Counted from the stretch's first letter, positions 20,101 to 28,108 are shown. The stretch: 64,000 nt of DNA from Lucinisca nassula (GCA_963580285.1 OY757011.1:121861846-121925845), one strand, 5' to 3'. Numbers and translations: made by a program. The notes: generated from the sequence alone by a model not told the origin.

Positions 20101-21765
20101 ATGTTCCAGTAAGCAATGTGAAAACTAAGCATTACTTTATCAAGTCCATGTAAACCCCACTATATAAAGAAAAAAGTGGTGTTTACAAGGATATATATTA
20201 TTTTCCCATTATGATAACACAACCAGGCGACATAGTGCAATTTTTCACATCTCCAAAATGGCTACTTTTCTGATGAAAATCTGTGATTTTCTTTATATTT
20301 ATACTGCAAACATAGGTTGTGGGTACTCTTTGGGACCGCTTCATTGAGGCGGTTCTAATGAGTACCCACAACCTATGTCTTGGAGCAGAAATAAGAAAAA
20401 TAATGTATACCCCCTAAACCCCAGTTTTCTCTATAGAAAGTGGGGTTTAAGGGGGTGTTCATTTCACGGACTTGTTCATGTGTTGTTTTTAAAAAAACAA
20501 AAAAAAACAGAGTATAAGTAGCCATTAGAATCACCTCATTGAGGTGGTTCTAATGAGCACCCACAAATACATTTGACGGTATAAAATAACAAATGTCAAA
20601 AGCTTTTATAAAAAAAATATCATTCTTGGAGCTACATGTAATTATGGCAAGCCAATTGCACAATAAATCTTCAAACTATGGTTTGAACTTGAAAACCCAT
20701 TTTGAAGTTTTTTAAACTGGGGTTTAAAAACTTCAAACTATGGTTTCAAAGCATTCTTTAAACTAGTGTACGGTTTCAACTTTCAAACATGGGTTTCAAT
20801 ATATTCAAGAAACCTGTTACTTCAAACCAGTTTAAAAACTTCAAGCCCTAGTTACAATGCTTAACTCACAATAAACCCAAACCAAGGTTTGAAGTTAAGA
20901 CGCCATTTGCACATTTTATCAATTCATAATCACTTTTCTTTGGCAACCAAGTGCATAATAAATCTGTAAACCATGCTTTGAACTTGGAACCCCACTTTGA
21001 AATTTTCAAACTAGGGTTTCAAAACTTTAAACCATAGTTTCAATTATTCAAACTAAAGTTTGTAGTTGTTAAATATACAAACTTACCTCAAAGTAAGGTT
21101 TCAACCTTAAGTAGTTTTTCTCAGGGTACTCCGGGTTTTGCTTACCTCTGATTATCGATCGGCTTGATACGTCCTCAAACCAGAATTTTGCATCAACTAA
21201 TTGATGGAAAAAACAATGCAAATATAAGTATTGCAGTAATGATCCTAAGTATTGGGATGGACCGGCCAAAGCAAACAGTGCAGGTGCAGATCAGACTGCT
21301 CCTTCAGCAGTCTGATCAAGATCTACACCGTTTGTCATTCTGTCTCCACTTTTTGGACTCCTTGCTTGATTGTGGAAGGTGTCCAAATTTTGTAGGTTTT
21401 AACATTCATTGAAGTATGAAAATCATCGGGTTACAAGAAAAGTTAAGGTTCACTTAAACTTTGCTTTTGAGTTGTGACCCCATGTTTTTCATGCTTCAAT
21501 TAACATTAGAAAAATTACATTTTTTTTTTCAGTTATTTACACTCCATCACAAGATCAGCTAAATGGTCCACCATTCGTTGATCCTCCACCAGCATATGAG
21601 ATGATTATTTACAGCCAAAGACGGAGAACTTCGTCCGATGAAGACTTAGCCGGAAGTGTAGAAGTTAACAATGAGACTGGTACCACTATACAACCTGTCT
21701 TACTAGCCCCGCCAAAATATTCCGTGGCTGCTGCACCTATACCACCATATGGAGATCCTGTATAA
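4938..21765 (+). CDS. Two-pass membrane protein with PPxY tail (three coding exons)
   Basis: Spliced from 4938-5193, 19983-20108 and 21533-21765 (256+126+233 nt, 204 codons plus TAA). All three junctions keep the frame in phase 1 and use GT-AG sites. The protein has a polar N-terminus (1-43) and two hydrophobic segments at about 45-69 and 77-98 joined by a very short loop. Basic residues RKWR (105-108) follow, then a Pro/Tyr-rich tail with PPAY (146-149), PPKY (187-190) and a terminal PPYGDP. PPxY motifs are known ligands of WW domains, for example in NEDD4-family ubiquitin ligases. A regulatory or adaptor role at a membrane is inferred. The architecture (two helices, PY tail) resembles small vertebrate proteins such as TMEM51, but I see no proof of orthology. 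A TTG at 4902 is in frame but ATG 4938 is the natural start. Confidence 0.8.
5248..5545. repeat. Degenerate MITE remnants
   Basis: 5248-5330 resembles the inner part of the TTAA-flanked MITE at 30022-30236 ('caccttcaggggaggcaa'). 5340-5545 is a rearranged piece of the hairpin MITE core ('gctgtgggtatttattagaa', 'agaagcacctcgcc', 'gcagagataagaaaaaa'). Open frames here are not real. Confidence 0.5.
5564..5662. mobile_element. Hairpin MITE, left half (split copy 1)
   Basis: Begins CATCACGAAAACATGCC and follows the family sequence ('gacccccaatgaaccccac', 'tatagtaaaactggtg', 'ccttattttt') until it stops abruptly in the T run. The missing right half resumes at 10703. A 5-kb satellite element therefore inserted into this MITE. 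Confidence 0.8.
5786..8170 (+). repeat. ~145-bp satellite array, about 16 units
   Basis: Recurring blocks are 'aaaaaccttgtgaacac', 'gaggccacaattttggtcca', 'aaacttgctcagaatgatca', 'gacaatatctcggtcaagtt' and 'aaaaagtaggtcagtaggtc'. Units alternate between 'gtaggtcagtaggtc' and 'gtaggtcagcgggtc' versions, suggesting amplification as a dimer. Open frames of 60-134 codons are by-products of the repeat. Confidence 0.9.
8171..10560 (+). repeat. ~165-bp satellite array, about 14 units
   Basis: Blocks: 'ctctgaaaccacaaggccca', 'tttgatatttggtatgaagc', 'tcatctagtggacccctacc', 'agattgttcaaattatagtg', 'gggccctttggttttacata', 'tatagggaaaatctttaaaa'. The same monomer in reverse orientation builds the arrays at 33.7-39.6 kb. 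One unit near 9240-9267 is reduced to a long C run. Repeated translated frames (LVDPYQDCSN type) are not proteins. Confidence 0.9.
9247..9267. repeat. Poly-C run inside satellite
   Basis: About 20 consecutive C replace part of a monomer exactly where other units have 'gcccccgccccggggccc'. Comparable G runs occur at 35657-35687, 36637-36658 and 38657-38675 on the opposite orientation. Confidence 0.85.
10703..10874. mobile_element. Hairpin MITE, right half (split copy 1)
   Basis: Continues the copy begun at 5564: 'atttctgctctaaaatatag', 'attgtgggtactggtaag', the second arm 'gagtactcacaatctat', and the right end 'aatgtatttatataggcctg' TTTTCGTAATG. Confidence 0.8.
10956..11182. mobile_element. 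piggyBac-like MITE with TTAA duplications
   Basis: Flanked by TTAA on both sides (10952-10955, 11183-11186), with ends CCCATCTAGTACC and GGTACACAAAGGG. The internal segment contains 'gcaggcccagatcagacgcc' and 'cctacactgtttgcaaa'. TTAA duplication with ends starting CCC is the piggyBac hallmark. Related copies: 16959-17185, 21935-22010/22767-22843, 23250-23460, 29721-29935 (minus) and a piece at 45678-45748. Confidence 0.75.
11282..11440. repeat. Hairpin MITE fragment
   Basis: Contains 'gtggggtttacagtg', 'tttttgctcaaaagcataaa', 'ttgtgggtgctcagtaaggc' and the degenerate second arm 'gcagtctatatgtttggaat'. Outer ends are not recognisable. Confidence 0.55.
11554..11604. mobile_element. Hairpin MITE, left end (split copy 2)
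   Basis: CATCACGAAAACAGGCTCATA then 'ctgaccccttcgaacccc' and a T run, where it is cut by the element at 11605-13885. The remainder resumes at 13886 with 'atatagtaaaacttggg'. Confidence 0.8.
11655..12890 (+). repeat. ~145-bp satellite array, about eight units
   Basis: Blocks: 'ggtcataacttttgaaccgt', 'ttgagatagagccttcatat', 'gcatgtaggttccttgtgac', 'gctttacattcatgcaaaaa', 'gaccttgacctttgacctac'. Open frames on both strands here are products of the repeat. Confidence 0.9.
12896..13834 (-). mobile_element. Nested satellite element (ATGCCCCCGCC type)
   Basis: In minus orientation it begins TTTTATGCCCCCGCCATTC with a CCATTCgaaGAATGG hairpin and a GTCCATCCGTTCC-type simple repeat. It ends with GGCGGGGGCAT and the hairpin GTGTCCTATGGACAC followed by TTTTTCTAGTT. 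Inside are five ~160-bp units ('catgaatatattccatacgg', 'ttgttcatgacacatcgtct'). It sits wholly within the element at 11605-13885, between the ~145-bp array and that element's right end. A relative occupies 22010-22766. Confidence 0.65.
13886..14197. mobile_element. Hairpin MITE, remainder (split copy 2)
   Basis: Carries the family core. The left arm with its loop is present twice (13935-14015 and 14013-14095: 'ctgctcaaaaacatagattg', 'gaaccgcctcaacaa'), then the right end 'gtgtatttgaattggcatg' TTTTCATAAT. The arm duplication is unique to this copy in the window. Confidence 0.75.
14260..14480. repeat. Interspersed repeat with GGTGGTCTC motifs
   Basis: 'aaattccactatcaagacca', 'gtaagagaccaccttgggaa' and 'aaggtggtctcaacatagga' recur in part at 32680-32790. 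Probably a MITE remnant; ends not defined. Confidence 0.4.
14800..15844 (+). mobile_element. GTCGCACCTGC inverted-repeat satellite element
   Basis: Starts GTCGCACCTGCT after a TTTT run and ends AGCAGGTGCGAC followed by AT. These are perfect 12-bp inverted ends with no evident target duplication. The interior holds five units of about 165-180 bp ('cttgtcatcgcaactcctct', 'cacattgtgaacttagtcat') after a ATCCATC-type simple repeat. Relatives: 43979-44286 and 53356-54277. Open frames here (for example 14956-15216) are repeat-derived. Confidence 0.75.
16220..16514. mobile_element. MITE with TACCGTATTCGCCC ends
   Basis: TACCGTATTCGCCCTTATTACC at the left is matched inverted by 'ggtaactagggcaaatag' GGTA at the right, with inner GTGCGCTTA-type matches. 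Second member of the family at 4461-4790. Confidence 0.65.
16959..17185. mobile_element. piggyBac-like MITE copy
   Basis: Internal 'gcagaccctagatctgatgc' and 'gtctacactgtttgc' match the family of 10956-11182. The right end ATATATGGG-TTAA is preserved; the left end (TTTAACTTGTA) is diverged. Confidence 0.6.
17340..17618. mobile_element. Hairpin MITE, intact copy
   Basis: Left end CATCACAAAAACACGCC, small stem around 'aaccccacttttataaagta', long central palindrome (arms 'ctgctcaaaaacatagattg' and 'agtctatgtttcgagcagaa', loop near 17490), right end AATAGGCATGTTTGTAATG. No coding capacity. Confidence 0.8.
17619..17784 (-). repeat. SINE family B copy, minus strand
   Basis: Reverse complement of the copy at 1262-1426: begins on the plus strand with the inverted tail 'tgtattggagttttaacgac' and ends 'gcctttcttgaatcagcg'. 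It directly abuts the right end of the MITE at 17618. Confidence 0.65.
17834..19166 (-). mobile_element. Satellite-bearing Helitron-like element, minus
   Basis: In minus orientation its left end is ATGCCCCCGGAATCTaagAGATTTGGGGGCAT (hairpin) followed by a GTCTGTCTGTC simple repeat. Its right end is the hairpin GTGTTTCACAAACAC followed by ATCTTGTT, identical to the end of 11605-13885. The interior is about seven ~150-bp units ('ggtcttgtgacaaggagtgc', 'acatgtgaaatatgaaagcc', 'atcgaaagttatggccaatg'). Non-autonomous; open frames are repeat-derived. Confidence 0.7.
19167..19980. other. Intron sequence with short direct repeats
   Basis: Two ~65-bp tandem units ('taagttgagcaggattgat', 'tgtcctgttcatactgtaaa') at about 19310-19430. 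A fragment near 19800-19870 resembles the 'ctacactgtttac' repeat family. Otherwise unassigned. Confidence 0.5.
19983..20108 (+). CDS. Coding exon 2 of the PPxY membrane protein
   Basis: Acceptor TTTCTTTTTCAG before 19983 and donor CCA|GTAAGC after 20108. Its 126 nt encode residues 86-127, completing the second hydrophobic segment (VCGLIILVGTGILG), then the basic stop-transfer RKWR and a Gln/His-rich stretch with Cys 122 and 126. Phase 1 at both ends, so skipping it would keep the frame. Confidence 0.8.
20140..20590. mobile_element. Hairpin MITE derivative
   Basis: The central palindrome (20308-20396: 'aacataggttgtgggtactc' ... 'gtacccacaacctatgt') is intact. The outer 'aaaccccacta...tggtgtttaca' and 'taaaccccagttt...agtggggttta' stems occur on both sides, so the copy is rearranged into a larger nested palindrome. 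A second small hairpin is at 20513-20570. Confidence 0.6.
20650..21070. repeat. Cluster of degenerate CAAACyaTGGTTTGAA units
   Basis: About fifteen short units such as 'caaactatggtttgaac', 'aaactggggtttaaaa', 'ttcaaactatggtttcaaag' and 'aaactagggtttcaaaac' follow one another at 20-35 bp spacing. Each is an imperfect palindrome. No larger monomer is obvious. Confidence 0.65.
21238..21385. mobile_element. Short hairpin element (CTGATCAG core)
   Basis: Core 'gatcagactgctccttcagc' / 'agtctgatcaagatc' forms a stem flanked by 'gcaaacagtgc' and 'acaccgtttg', with ends 'atgatcctaagtattggg' and 'ggactccttgcttgattg'. Same family at 32157-32295 and, inverted, at 43745-43885. Confidence 0.6.
21533..21765 (+). 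CDS. Coding exon 3 and stop of the PPxY membrane protein
   Basis: Acceptor with T10 tract and CAG before 21533. Encodes residues 128-204 and TAA at 21763-21765. It contains the PPAYE and PPKYS motifs, a basic RRR-TSSDEDL stretch that looks like a phosphorylation-prone acidic cluster, and ends GDPV. The 3' UTR boundary is not defined; a candidate AATAAA is near 23199, beyond inserted elements. Confidence 0.8.
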
Positions 21766-21934
21766 ACAGCATTTGATAGGTTTATGTGAACAAATGCACC
21801 TGAAACTTCTGTTTTCGTTTCCATAGAGACCATTCTTGCAGTTAATGTGTTACTATGGTACTGGAATCCCTTCTGAAATGGGGGTTACCATTTGTGGAAA
21901 GAATTTACTCCTAGAGGGAGAAAATTTTCCTTAA

Positions 21935-22010
21935 CCCATTGCATGCAGGAAACCCCTTAAGGGGTACCTTGGCAAACAGTGCAGGCCCAGATCAGACGCC
22001 GCAGAACGCG
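21935..22010. mobile_element. piggyBac-like MITE, left part (split copy)
   Basis: Starts TTAACCCATTGCATGC, contains 'gcaggcccagatcagacgcc', and stops where the satellite element 22010-22766 begins. The right part (CCACTGGTATACAATGGG-TTAA) is at 22767-22843. Confidence 0.55.
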
Positions 22011-22766
22011 CCCGAATATATGTCTATGTTCGTATTCATCCATAGAAAGTTATTGACAGTGTTTAAGTTTTGGACCCTTTTTATGCCATTTGACCTCTAA
22101 GTATGACCTTGGAGGTACGGATCTGGGTTTGCACATGACACATTGTCTCATGATGGTTAACATTTCTTCAAAATCCATCCAAAAATAAGTAAGTTATTGG
22201 CTGCGTTTAAGTTTCGGACCCTTTTTTTTTACCTTTGACCTCCAAGTATGACCTGACCTTGGAGGTACGGACCTGGATTTTGCATGTGACACATCGACTC
22301 ATGATGGTTAACATTTTTACAAAGTAATCTCAAAATCCATCCAGAAATAAGAAAGTTATTGACCCTTTTTTTGACCTTTGACCTCCAAGTATGACCTTGA
22401 CCTTGGAGGTACGGACCTGGGTTTTGCACGTGACACATCGACTCATGATGGTTAACATTTCCCCAAAGTAATTTCAAAATCCATCCAGAAATAAGAAAGT
22501 TATTGACTGCGTTTAAGTTTCGGACCCTTTTTTTGACCTTTGGCCTCTAAGTATGACCTTGACCTTGGAGGTAAGGACCTGGGTTTTGCACGTGACACGT
22601 CGTCTCATGATGGTTAACATTTCTGCCGAGTAATTTTAAACTCCATCACGAAATAAGGAAGTTATTGACTGCGTTTAAGTTTCGGACGCACGGACGGACG
22701 AACGAACGGACAGGGGCAACGCTATATGCCCTTTCCACCATTCTTCGAATGGCGGGGGCATAAAAA
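22010..22766 (-). mobile_element. Satellite element (ATGCCCCCGCC type), minus
   Basis: The right border on the plus strand is 'ccattcttcgaatggcgggg' GCATAAAAA, the same end as 12896-13834, preceded by a CGGACGGACGAACGAACGG repeat. The interior is four to five ~145-bp units ('ggacctgggttttgcacgtg', 'catgatggttaacattt', 'gaccttggaggt'). The left border lacks a clear hairpin and is approximate. Confidence 0.6.
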
Positions 22767-23249
22767 TAGGCCTACCACCCCTTTCTTGACAAATGGACTT
22801 CCTTAAGATATAACAATGGAGTCCACTGGTATACAATGGGTTAAACTGTAGCCTATTCGAAATGTGGTTAAGAGGTGGACACAACACACCAGGAATGTTT
22901 CCCCATTTTTGCAACAGAGATTACTTTTAAGTTCTGTTTGCTTCTCTGTATGACCAGCTCAAATTGACCATGTAATAAGGTAAATGGATACACCTTGGGG
23001 AGTTTTGTAAGAGACCTATTTGTAGGTGATTTTTTTCCCTTACTTGTATGACCAGCTCGATCTCGTCTTTGGGAGTATTTTTTGTCCGTCAGCCCAAAGT
23101 CATGTATACCATAGCTCATATTGCTGATGTCCATGTGACTACTACTGACCAATGAAAGTTAACTGCACACAAAACAAGAAATATACAGCCAACAATGAAA
23201 ATAAAGGGCCCACAAATAGCAGAAAGTATTTTAGATACAATGCACTGAA

Positions 23250-23470
23250 TTAACCCATTTATACCTAGAGTCCAATAAATTGGACTTTTGCAAACAGTGT
23301 AGACCCAGATCAGATGCTGCAGAACATAGTGTCTGATGAGGCTGTACACTTTTTGCTTAAACTACAGGAATTTAAGGGAAACAAAATTTCATTTTCAGAA
23401 CCAAATTTTTTTCAGCCTACACTCAGGGACAGTCAACCCATTATAGCTGTCAGTGTTTGATTAGACCCTA
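23250..23470. repeat. piggyBac-like MITE relative, diverged
   Basis: Starts TTAACCCATTTATACC, contains 'gtagacccagatcagatgct' and ends near 'agtcaacccattatag'. Ends are decayed, so limits are approximate. Confidence 0.45.
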
Positions 23471-23596
23471 TTTTGAAGGGTGGGAGAGAAAATTGCTTCA
23501 CTAGAAAGTCTATCTTTTCCCCTTAAAGACAATGTTTTGCAATATGTCATCAAGACACTATTTATTTGGATAACCTCACATCACATTAACAAGTGT

Positions 23597-23641
23597 ATCA
23601 TGAACACCCCTGCAAACTCCATTTTATATCATAGAAGAAAC
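23597..23641. mobile_element. Hairpin MITE left end, cut by a SINE
   Basis: 'tcatgaacacccctgcaaac' and 'ccattttatatcatag' match the left end of the family. It continues after the SINE at 23932 ('catagaggaaactgg', 'agattatgggtgcctttta'). Confidence 0.6.
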
Positions 23642-23931
23642 ATCGGCCCCCGCCAATCGGGGCTTGAAGAAATATATGGGCTGCATGATGCTTCTACGCA
23701 GAGCTGAAACCGCCCCGCACACGAGTACTGGTAAACCGCTTAGAGGATCTAAGCCTGCCCAGGCAAAGCGGTGCGAGTTGGCCCGTCCATGCTTATAAAC
23801 CCTATTGGTCTCATTGGGCTTGAGATGTCATTTCATCTCATTGTCGGGTAAAAGACCCACAAAATTAGAACCAGTCTCCAAATTGACCTTTACAGTGTTG
23901 ACGGGGACGTTAAACCTGAAATCAAACAATA
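23642..23931 (+). repeat. SINE family A, full length, with target duplication
   Basis: About 290 bp, from 'atcggcccccgccaatcggg' to 'gttaaacctgaaatcaaaca'. Flanked by 12-bp repeats catagaagaaac (23630-23641) and catagaggaaac (23932-23943), one mismatch. This is good evidence that family A moves as a retroposon. It sits inside a hairpin MITE. Confidence 0.8.
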
Positions 23932-24125
23932 CATAGAGGAAACTGGAGTATACATTATAGTTACTTCTTTTTGCTCCAAATATAGATTATGGGTGCCTTT
24001 TAGAACCACCTCTATGAGGCAGTTCTAATAAGCCCCCGCCCCCCACCACACACAATCTATGTTTGGATTGGATAAAAGAAAAATATGACATTTTTTCATT
24101 GTCAAAATATGACAATTTTTCATCG
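23932..24125. mobile_element. Hairpin MITE, remainder after SINE
   Basis: Contains 'ctttttgctccaaatataga', a decayed central palindrome ('aaccacctctatgaggcagt') and 'acacacaatctatgtttgg'. The right terminal repeat is not preserved. Confidence 0.55.
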
Positions 24126-24593
24126 TCAAAAAGTCAGTGTTGGAGACATGAAAATGCTTTTTGTCACATGGCTTTGTTACAGTGCTGCAGATAATGTTTA
24201 TTTCAGCGAGTACCGGTACTGGCAAAATTTAAACCAAGCCAGTAACGGCCCAATTTCGTTCTCTGTAATCAGTATCCAAGTTGCGGACGAGCAAAGTGTT
24301 CACTGTTTTGTGTGGTATGGCAGTATATTGATTATGTGTTAGCTGGAAACCAGCTGATAATGGATCCTTGCATTATATACATGTACATATGTTGTATTCT
24401 CATTACTCACAGCTAAAAGTCCACCTCTTTGCATCTGCTGCTGATTCCCAGTCTGTTGTAAAAACAGGTAACAAAAATCTCTGACCTTTAAATCAATTGT
24501 TCATTGTTTGGATAATTACACTATAAGAGCTTGTCTTGGGCACTGAGTACTGTACTTTAAAACTAACCAGTGTGTTGCTTCCCTTTTTTTCAG
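24126..24593. other. Unassigned; no confident exon
   Basis: Two stretches have exon-like borders: an acceptor TTTATTTCAG before 24207, and CTCACAG before 24434 with donor CAG|GTAACA after 24488. Their frames do not join to the segment at 24594 without an early stop, so I do not call them. Confidence 0.35.
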
Positions 24594-24677
24594 GGAACAT
24601 TTGATCACACCATCAATTACCTCCCCGAGTATGGCTTCAATGACCCTCTTCAGGTCACGGAGCATAAAGCTAAATAG
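24594..24677 (+). CDS. Possible terminal coding exon (unrecognised)
   Basis: A strong acceptor (CTTCCCTTTTTTTTCAG) is followed by 27 open codons and TAG in phase 0, starting GTFDHTINYLPEYGFNDPLQ. Composition is less AT-rich than the surroundings. However, another plus frame stays open for 69 codons and the minus strand also reads openly (FMLRDLKRVIEAILGEV), so even the strand is uncertain. No upstream exon in a compatible phase was found. I do not recognise the product. Confidence 0.25.
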   Translation, partial: GTFDHTINYLPEYGFNDPLQVTEHKAK

Positions 24678-26411
24678 GGATGCCTGTTTCATGACAACTG
24701 ACAATGATCGCAGAGCTCAGACAATCATTTTCTGTATGTCAAATAAGCCTCGAAAAAAGCACATTGTGAAAACGACTTCGCAAAGGTTTCTACTTTCAGT
24801 TTCGAACTGACTGGTCCAATTGTACACACGATTATCCTGTCCGCAGCTAAAAAATGAGGCCAAAATTGATAAGCCGTCTAAATATTGATGTCATAGTTAC
24901 TCAAGTGCTTTGGGCATTGCATCAACGCAAAATCAAGCCCCTAGGAACTTTGAATGAAAATAGGAGTAAGGACAACTCGCCCCGTTGTCACGTTTGCAGT
25001 GTTAGGGTTACCGGAAAAGACGTACCGTACCCGCGAAAATGAGCCCGTATTCAGTATGTGTTATTTTTCAATTCTATCCATATTTAGGAAAAACGGACCC
25101 GTAATTTACGGCTGTATGGCCCTTATCTGGAGCACTGTTTGTTATCCTAATGAATGTGTTTTTATGAAGGAAGAAAAATTCTTTGGGGATTTTCTGTCAG
25201 ATTCTTCAGTTTCATTGTTGTTTATTTTATATAGGATGTATCTTTTACCAGAGAAACCATCCTTGAAAGTGTACCCATTCACCTTAATGTCCATAAAATC
25301 TTTATTAAACAGAATTTTTATAAAAAACCACATGATAGTGGTGGGGTATTATGTTGCATACCTTCCAGTGTCTGTCCATCCATCCTTATGTTCACACTTA
25401 TTTCAGATTGATAAATTTGGTATCTATCCAAGGGTTTTCTACAAACTATATAGATGCAAACATTTGTATTTAGGATGTGTGGTTTGGGATTGTTTATAGG
25501 CAAACTCCTCCATCAAGGACTAAGGGTAGCATATTGTGGCTAAGTATGGCTATTCAATCCATTCCACTTCAGAGTAATTTTGGCGGCCTGTATTTGTGTA
25601 CTAGAAAAAACAGCTTGATGTTAAGCTTAAGACACCTTTCAAATAATTTAACAAACTGTAACATTAAAAGTCTATGGACTTCATGCCACTTGCGAAATCA
25701 GTACCAAAAGTATCAATTCAGCAAATGTTATTTTTTGTATGACCTCATACGAAGGAACCATGGAGTATTCATTATCTCACAGGTAACCAGTGTAAAATAT
25801 TGTTTTGGGGTACCCCCACCAGACACATGTATTTTCTATACATTTTAAATAAATATGCAGGCTTAAATTTAAATGGAATATTTTAAAATCATAGATTTGT
25901 TTAAGACAGATAAGCTAAGACAACTCATAAGGTTCAAAACGCAGTGAAATAGGCTGATATTTAGGCATGGTCTACCTAATGGGAATAACACAATGCAAAT
26001 ATTAGTGTCATGTTTCGCATTTGAATTTTTTTAAAGAACAATACACTGTGAATATTAATTTAACTGATGTTTACCTATACACTCCCTCAGGCTTATTTTG
26101 TTTGCTTATAATGCTCTATATTTAGAATTTCGCCGGGTGTCGAGATGGGGACAAAAGTGCACTTCTCTTTTATTTCTCGAAAAGGAGATCAAACTACAAT
26201 TTAAAACTGACAATATTTGTTATGTAATTAAAATCTCCATCTAATGTTGTTATGTAATTAAAATCTCCATCTAATGCCATTGATCAGCTCATTTCAACTG
26301 TATTCAGATACAACAAAATCACTCTGTGAATTTCACTGTTACATTTCTGATGTATACTCCTGTTAGAGGATATTGATCATGAAATATTTTCTACGGTCAT
26401 TCGCTCCTTTC
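24678..26411. other. Unassigned sequence with an unsupported 181-codon frame
   Basis: An open frame runs 24954-25499 (starting MKIGVRTTRP). It has no motif, signal peptide or family resemblance I can see, and the 3' part looks AT-rich and repeat-like ('ccatccatccttatgttcac'). 24700-25060 is comparatively rich in CpG. A direct repeat 'tatgtaattaaaatctccat' occurs twice near 26220-26275. No gene is called. Confidence 0.4.
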
Positions 26412-26583
26412 CACTAATTCAAGAAGGGCAGTTGTCAGTTTCTGGCAAAAGAATGTGCACTGTACTGGCTAACCGCTTACGTATAACCCTGCCCAGGAAA
26501 AGTGTGGATAGGTGAACTGGCTGGCTAAAAAATGACCTAATAGTGTTGACTGGGCCGTTAAACTCCAGTAAAAAAACAAACAA
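26412..26583 (+). repeat. SINE family B copy
   Basis: 'attcaagaagggcagttgtc' to 'gttgactgggccgttaaact' plus 'aaaaaaacaaa'. Same organisation as 1262-1426. Confidence 0.65.
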
Positions 26584-27256
26584 TATTCCTGTTCGATAAA
26601 AATTGTCTGCAAGAAAAACGTTGGTGCTCTTAAGCTGAGAAAAGCATGCCACAGTGATGAGAACAAGGACCACAAAACATAACTATAATTGGTATAAAAT
26701 TAAAGAGGGGCTTCTACTTCAAAACAGGAAAAGATTGAAAAGGTGTCCGATGGGGGTACCCTGTCCGATGGGGTACACTCAAGCTAGAATACAAAAGCTT
26801 ACAGACAACAACCATAGTTTAGAAATGAACAGTCAGTTATATTGCAGCTACAAAGCCACTATCAAATTAAGCAGCCACAACTATCAGCCAGAAAGTAGCC
26901 AATTGTATTACATAGCTGCTAGTATCAGCCACTACCGGCTTTGTTAGCGGCTAGTGGCTCTTAGCTTAGTTTAAACTGTAGCCACAGTTCAAAGCCAGAA
27001 GCCCTATATTTCTGTAGAGCAATTTCAGTTTTTTAGTTATCTGCTCTCTTGTTGTCCTATCCTAGCTATTTTGAAGATTATTAATTTTGCCCCAGAAGTA
27101 TCAGAAAAAAAACATCATACTGGCATGCAGTGGCGGAGGATCATGCAGTGTCTGTGATGCTTTTATTTGAGTTCACATAGAGAGGACAAGAAATTTCAAA
27201 CCCATAAAATTATGGTTATTAACAAACCATGATAGGTGAAAATGTGAATTGTTATG
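26584..27256. other. Unassigned, with AGCCAC-rich stretch
   Basis: 26860-26985 has irregular repeats of 'agccac' and 'agctgctagt/cggctagtgg'. No exon or transposon ends recognised. Confidence 0.4.
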
Positions 27257-27507
27257 ATCACGAAAACACACCTATATGATTTTGAGCCCCACTTTTGTAG
27301 AGTAAAACTGGGGTTTACAGGGACAAACCTTATTTGTCTTAAGTTTGCTCTAAAACATAGATTGCGGTTACTCGTTAGAACCGCCTCAACTGAGTACACA
27401 CTATGTTTTGAACAGAAATAGGACAAATGTCGCATTTTTTCATCTTAAAATTTTGTTTTTCCATGGTAAAATTTACACTGTATTTGTATAGGCATGTTTT
27501 CATAATG
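27257..27507. mobile_element. Hairpin MITE, copy with partly deleted right arm
   Basis: Left end GATCACGAAAACACACC, 'ctgctct'-type arm, palindrome cut short ('gaaccgcctcaactgagtac'), right end 'gtatttgtataggcatg' TTTTCATAATG. Confidence 0.75.
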
Positions 27508-27596
27508 AATTTGGCTAGCTGCAAAGTTTGGTAAGTCTTCAGGGTGAGATATATGGATATATTTTGACCCAAAGCTTCTTTATCAGGATAACAAGT

Positions 27597-27811
27597 CTGT
27601 GAAATGAACACCTTTAAATAGAGAGAACTGGGCTTTGCGGGTCTATACAATATTTTTCTTACATAGGTTGTGGGTACACATTAGACCCTTTTCAATGAGG
27701 CGTTTCTAACGAGCACCCATAACCTGTGTTTGGAGTATAAACCAGAAAAATATCACAAATTTAACCTTAGGAAAGTAACCATCAAAGTCACATAGGTGTG
27801 TTATCGTAATG
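27597..27811. mobile_element. Hairpin MITE, diverged copy
   Basis: Central arms 'cataggttgtgggtacacat' and 'gcacccataacctgtg' still pair. The ends ('gtgaaatgaacacc' and 'cataggtgtgttatcgtaat') are mutated but recognisable. Confidence 0.6.
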
Positions 27812-27998
27812 TCATGCAGACAGGGAAAACATGGATTGAGTTGATGCACTGGCTGATTTTCATCTTGCATGTGCTCATGGCCAAAACCACATTTTCCCCT
27901 ATCACTTTTCAAATTACCAGTATCTATCTTCAAAGAGGAGGTCTGACTACAAATGAAGGGGAAACGAGGATTATCAATGGATAATTTTTCTGTTTTCT

Positions 27999-28085
27999 TG
28001 TCAGAAACATATGTTGTTGGTACTTGTTAGAATTGCCTCAATGAGGTGATTCTAACAAGTACCCACAACATATGTTTTTGTTGAC
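27999..28085. repeat. Isolated hairpin-MITE palindrome
   Basis: 'aacatatgttgttggtactt' ... 'gtacccacaacatatgtttt' with loop 'cctcaatgagg' is a nearly perfect inverted repeat without the usual terminal repeats. Confidence 0.7.
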
Positions 28086-28108
28086 AAATGAGAAAAATTA
28101 TTCCTTAA

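Larger units (their letters stand above)
20109..21532 (+). other. Intron 2
   Basis: Phase-1 intron with GTAAGC donor and a T10-C-AG acceptor. It contains a hairpin MITE derivative (20140-20460), a run of degenerate CAAACTATGGTTTGAA-like palindromes (20650-21070) and a bidirectional hairpin repeat (21238-21385). Confidence 0.75.

Noticed and set aside
24434..24488. Small exon with acceptor CTCACAG and donor CAG|GTAACA
   Set aside because: Its only open frame joins the next candidate (24594) in a phase that gives a stop after three codons; the other two frames contain stops.
24954..25499. 181-codon open frame, the third longest in the window
   Set aside because: No motif, no homologous pattern recalled, no splice context, and AT-rich low-complexity 3' half. 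One such frame is not surprising in 64 kb read in six frames.
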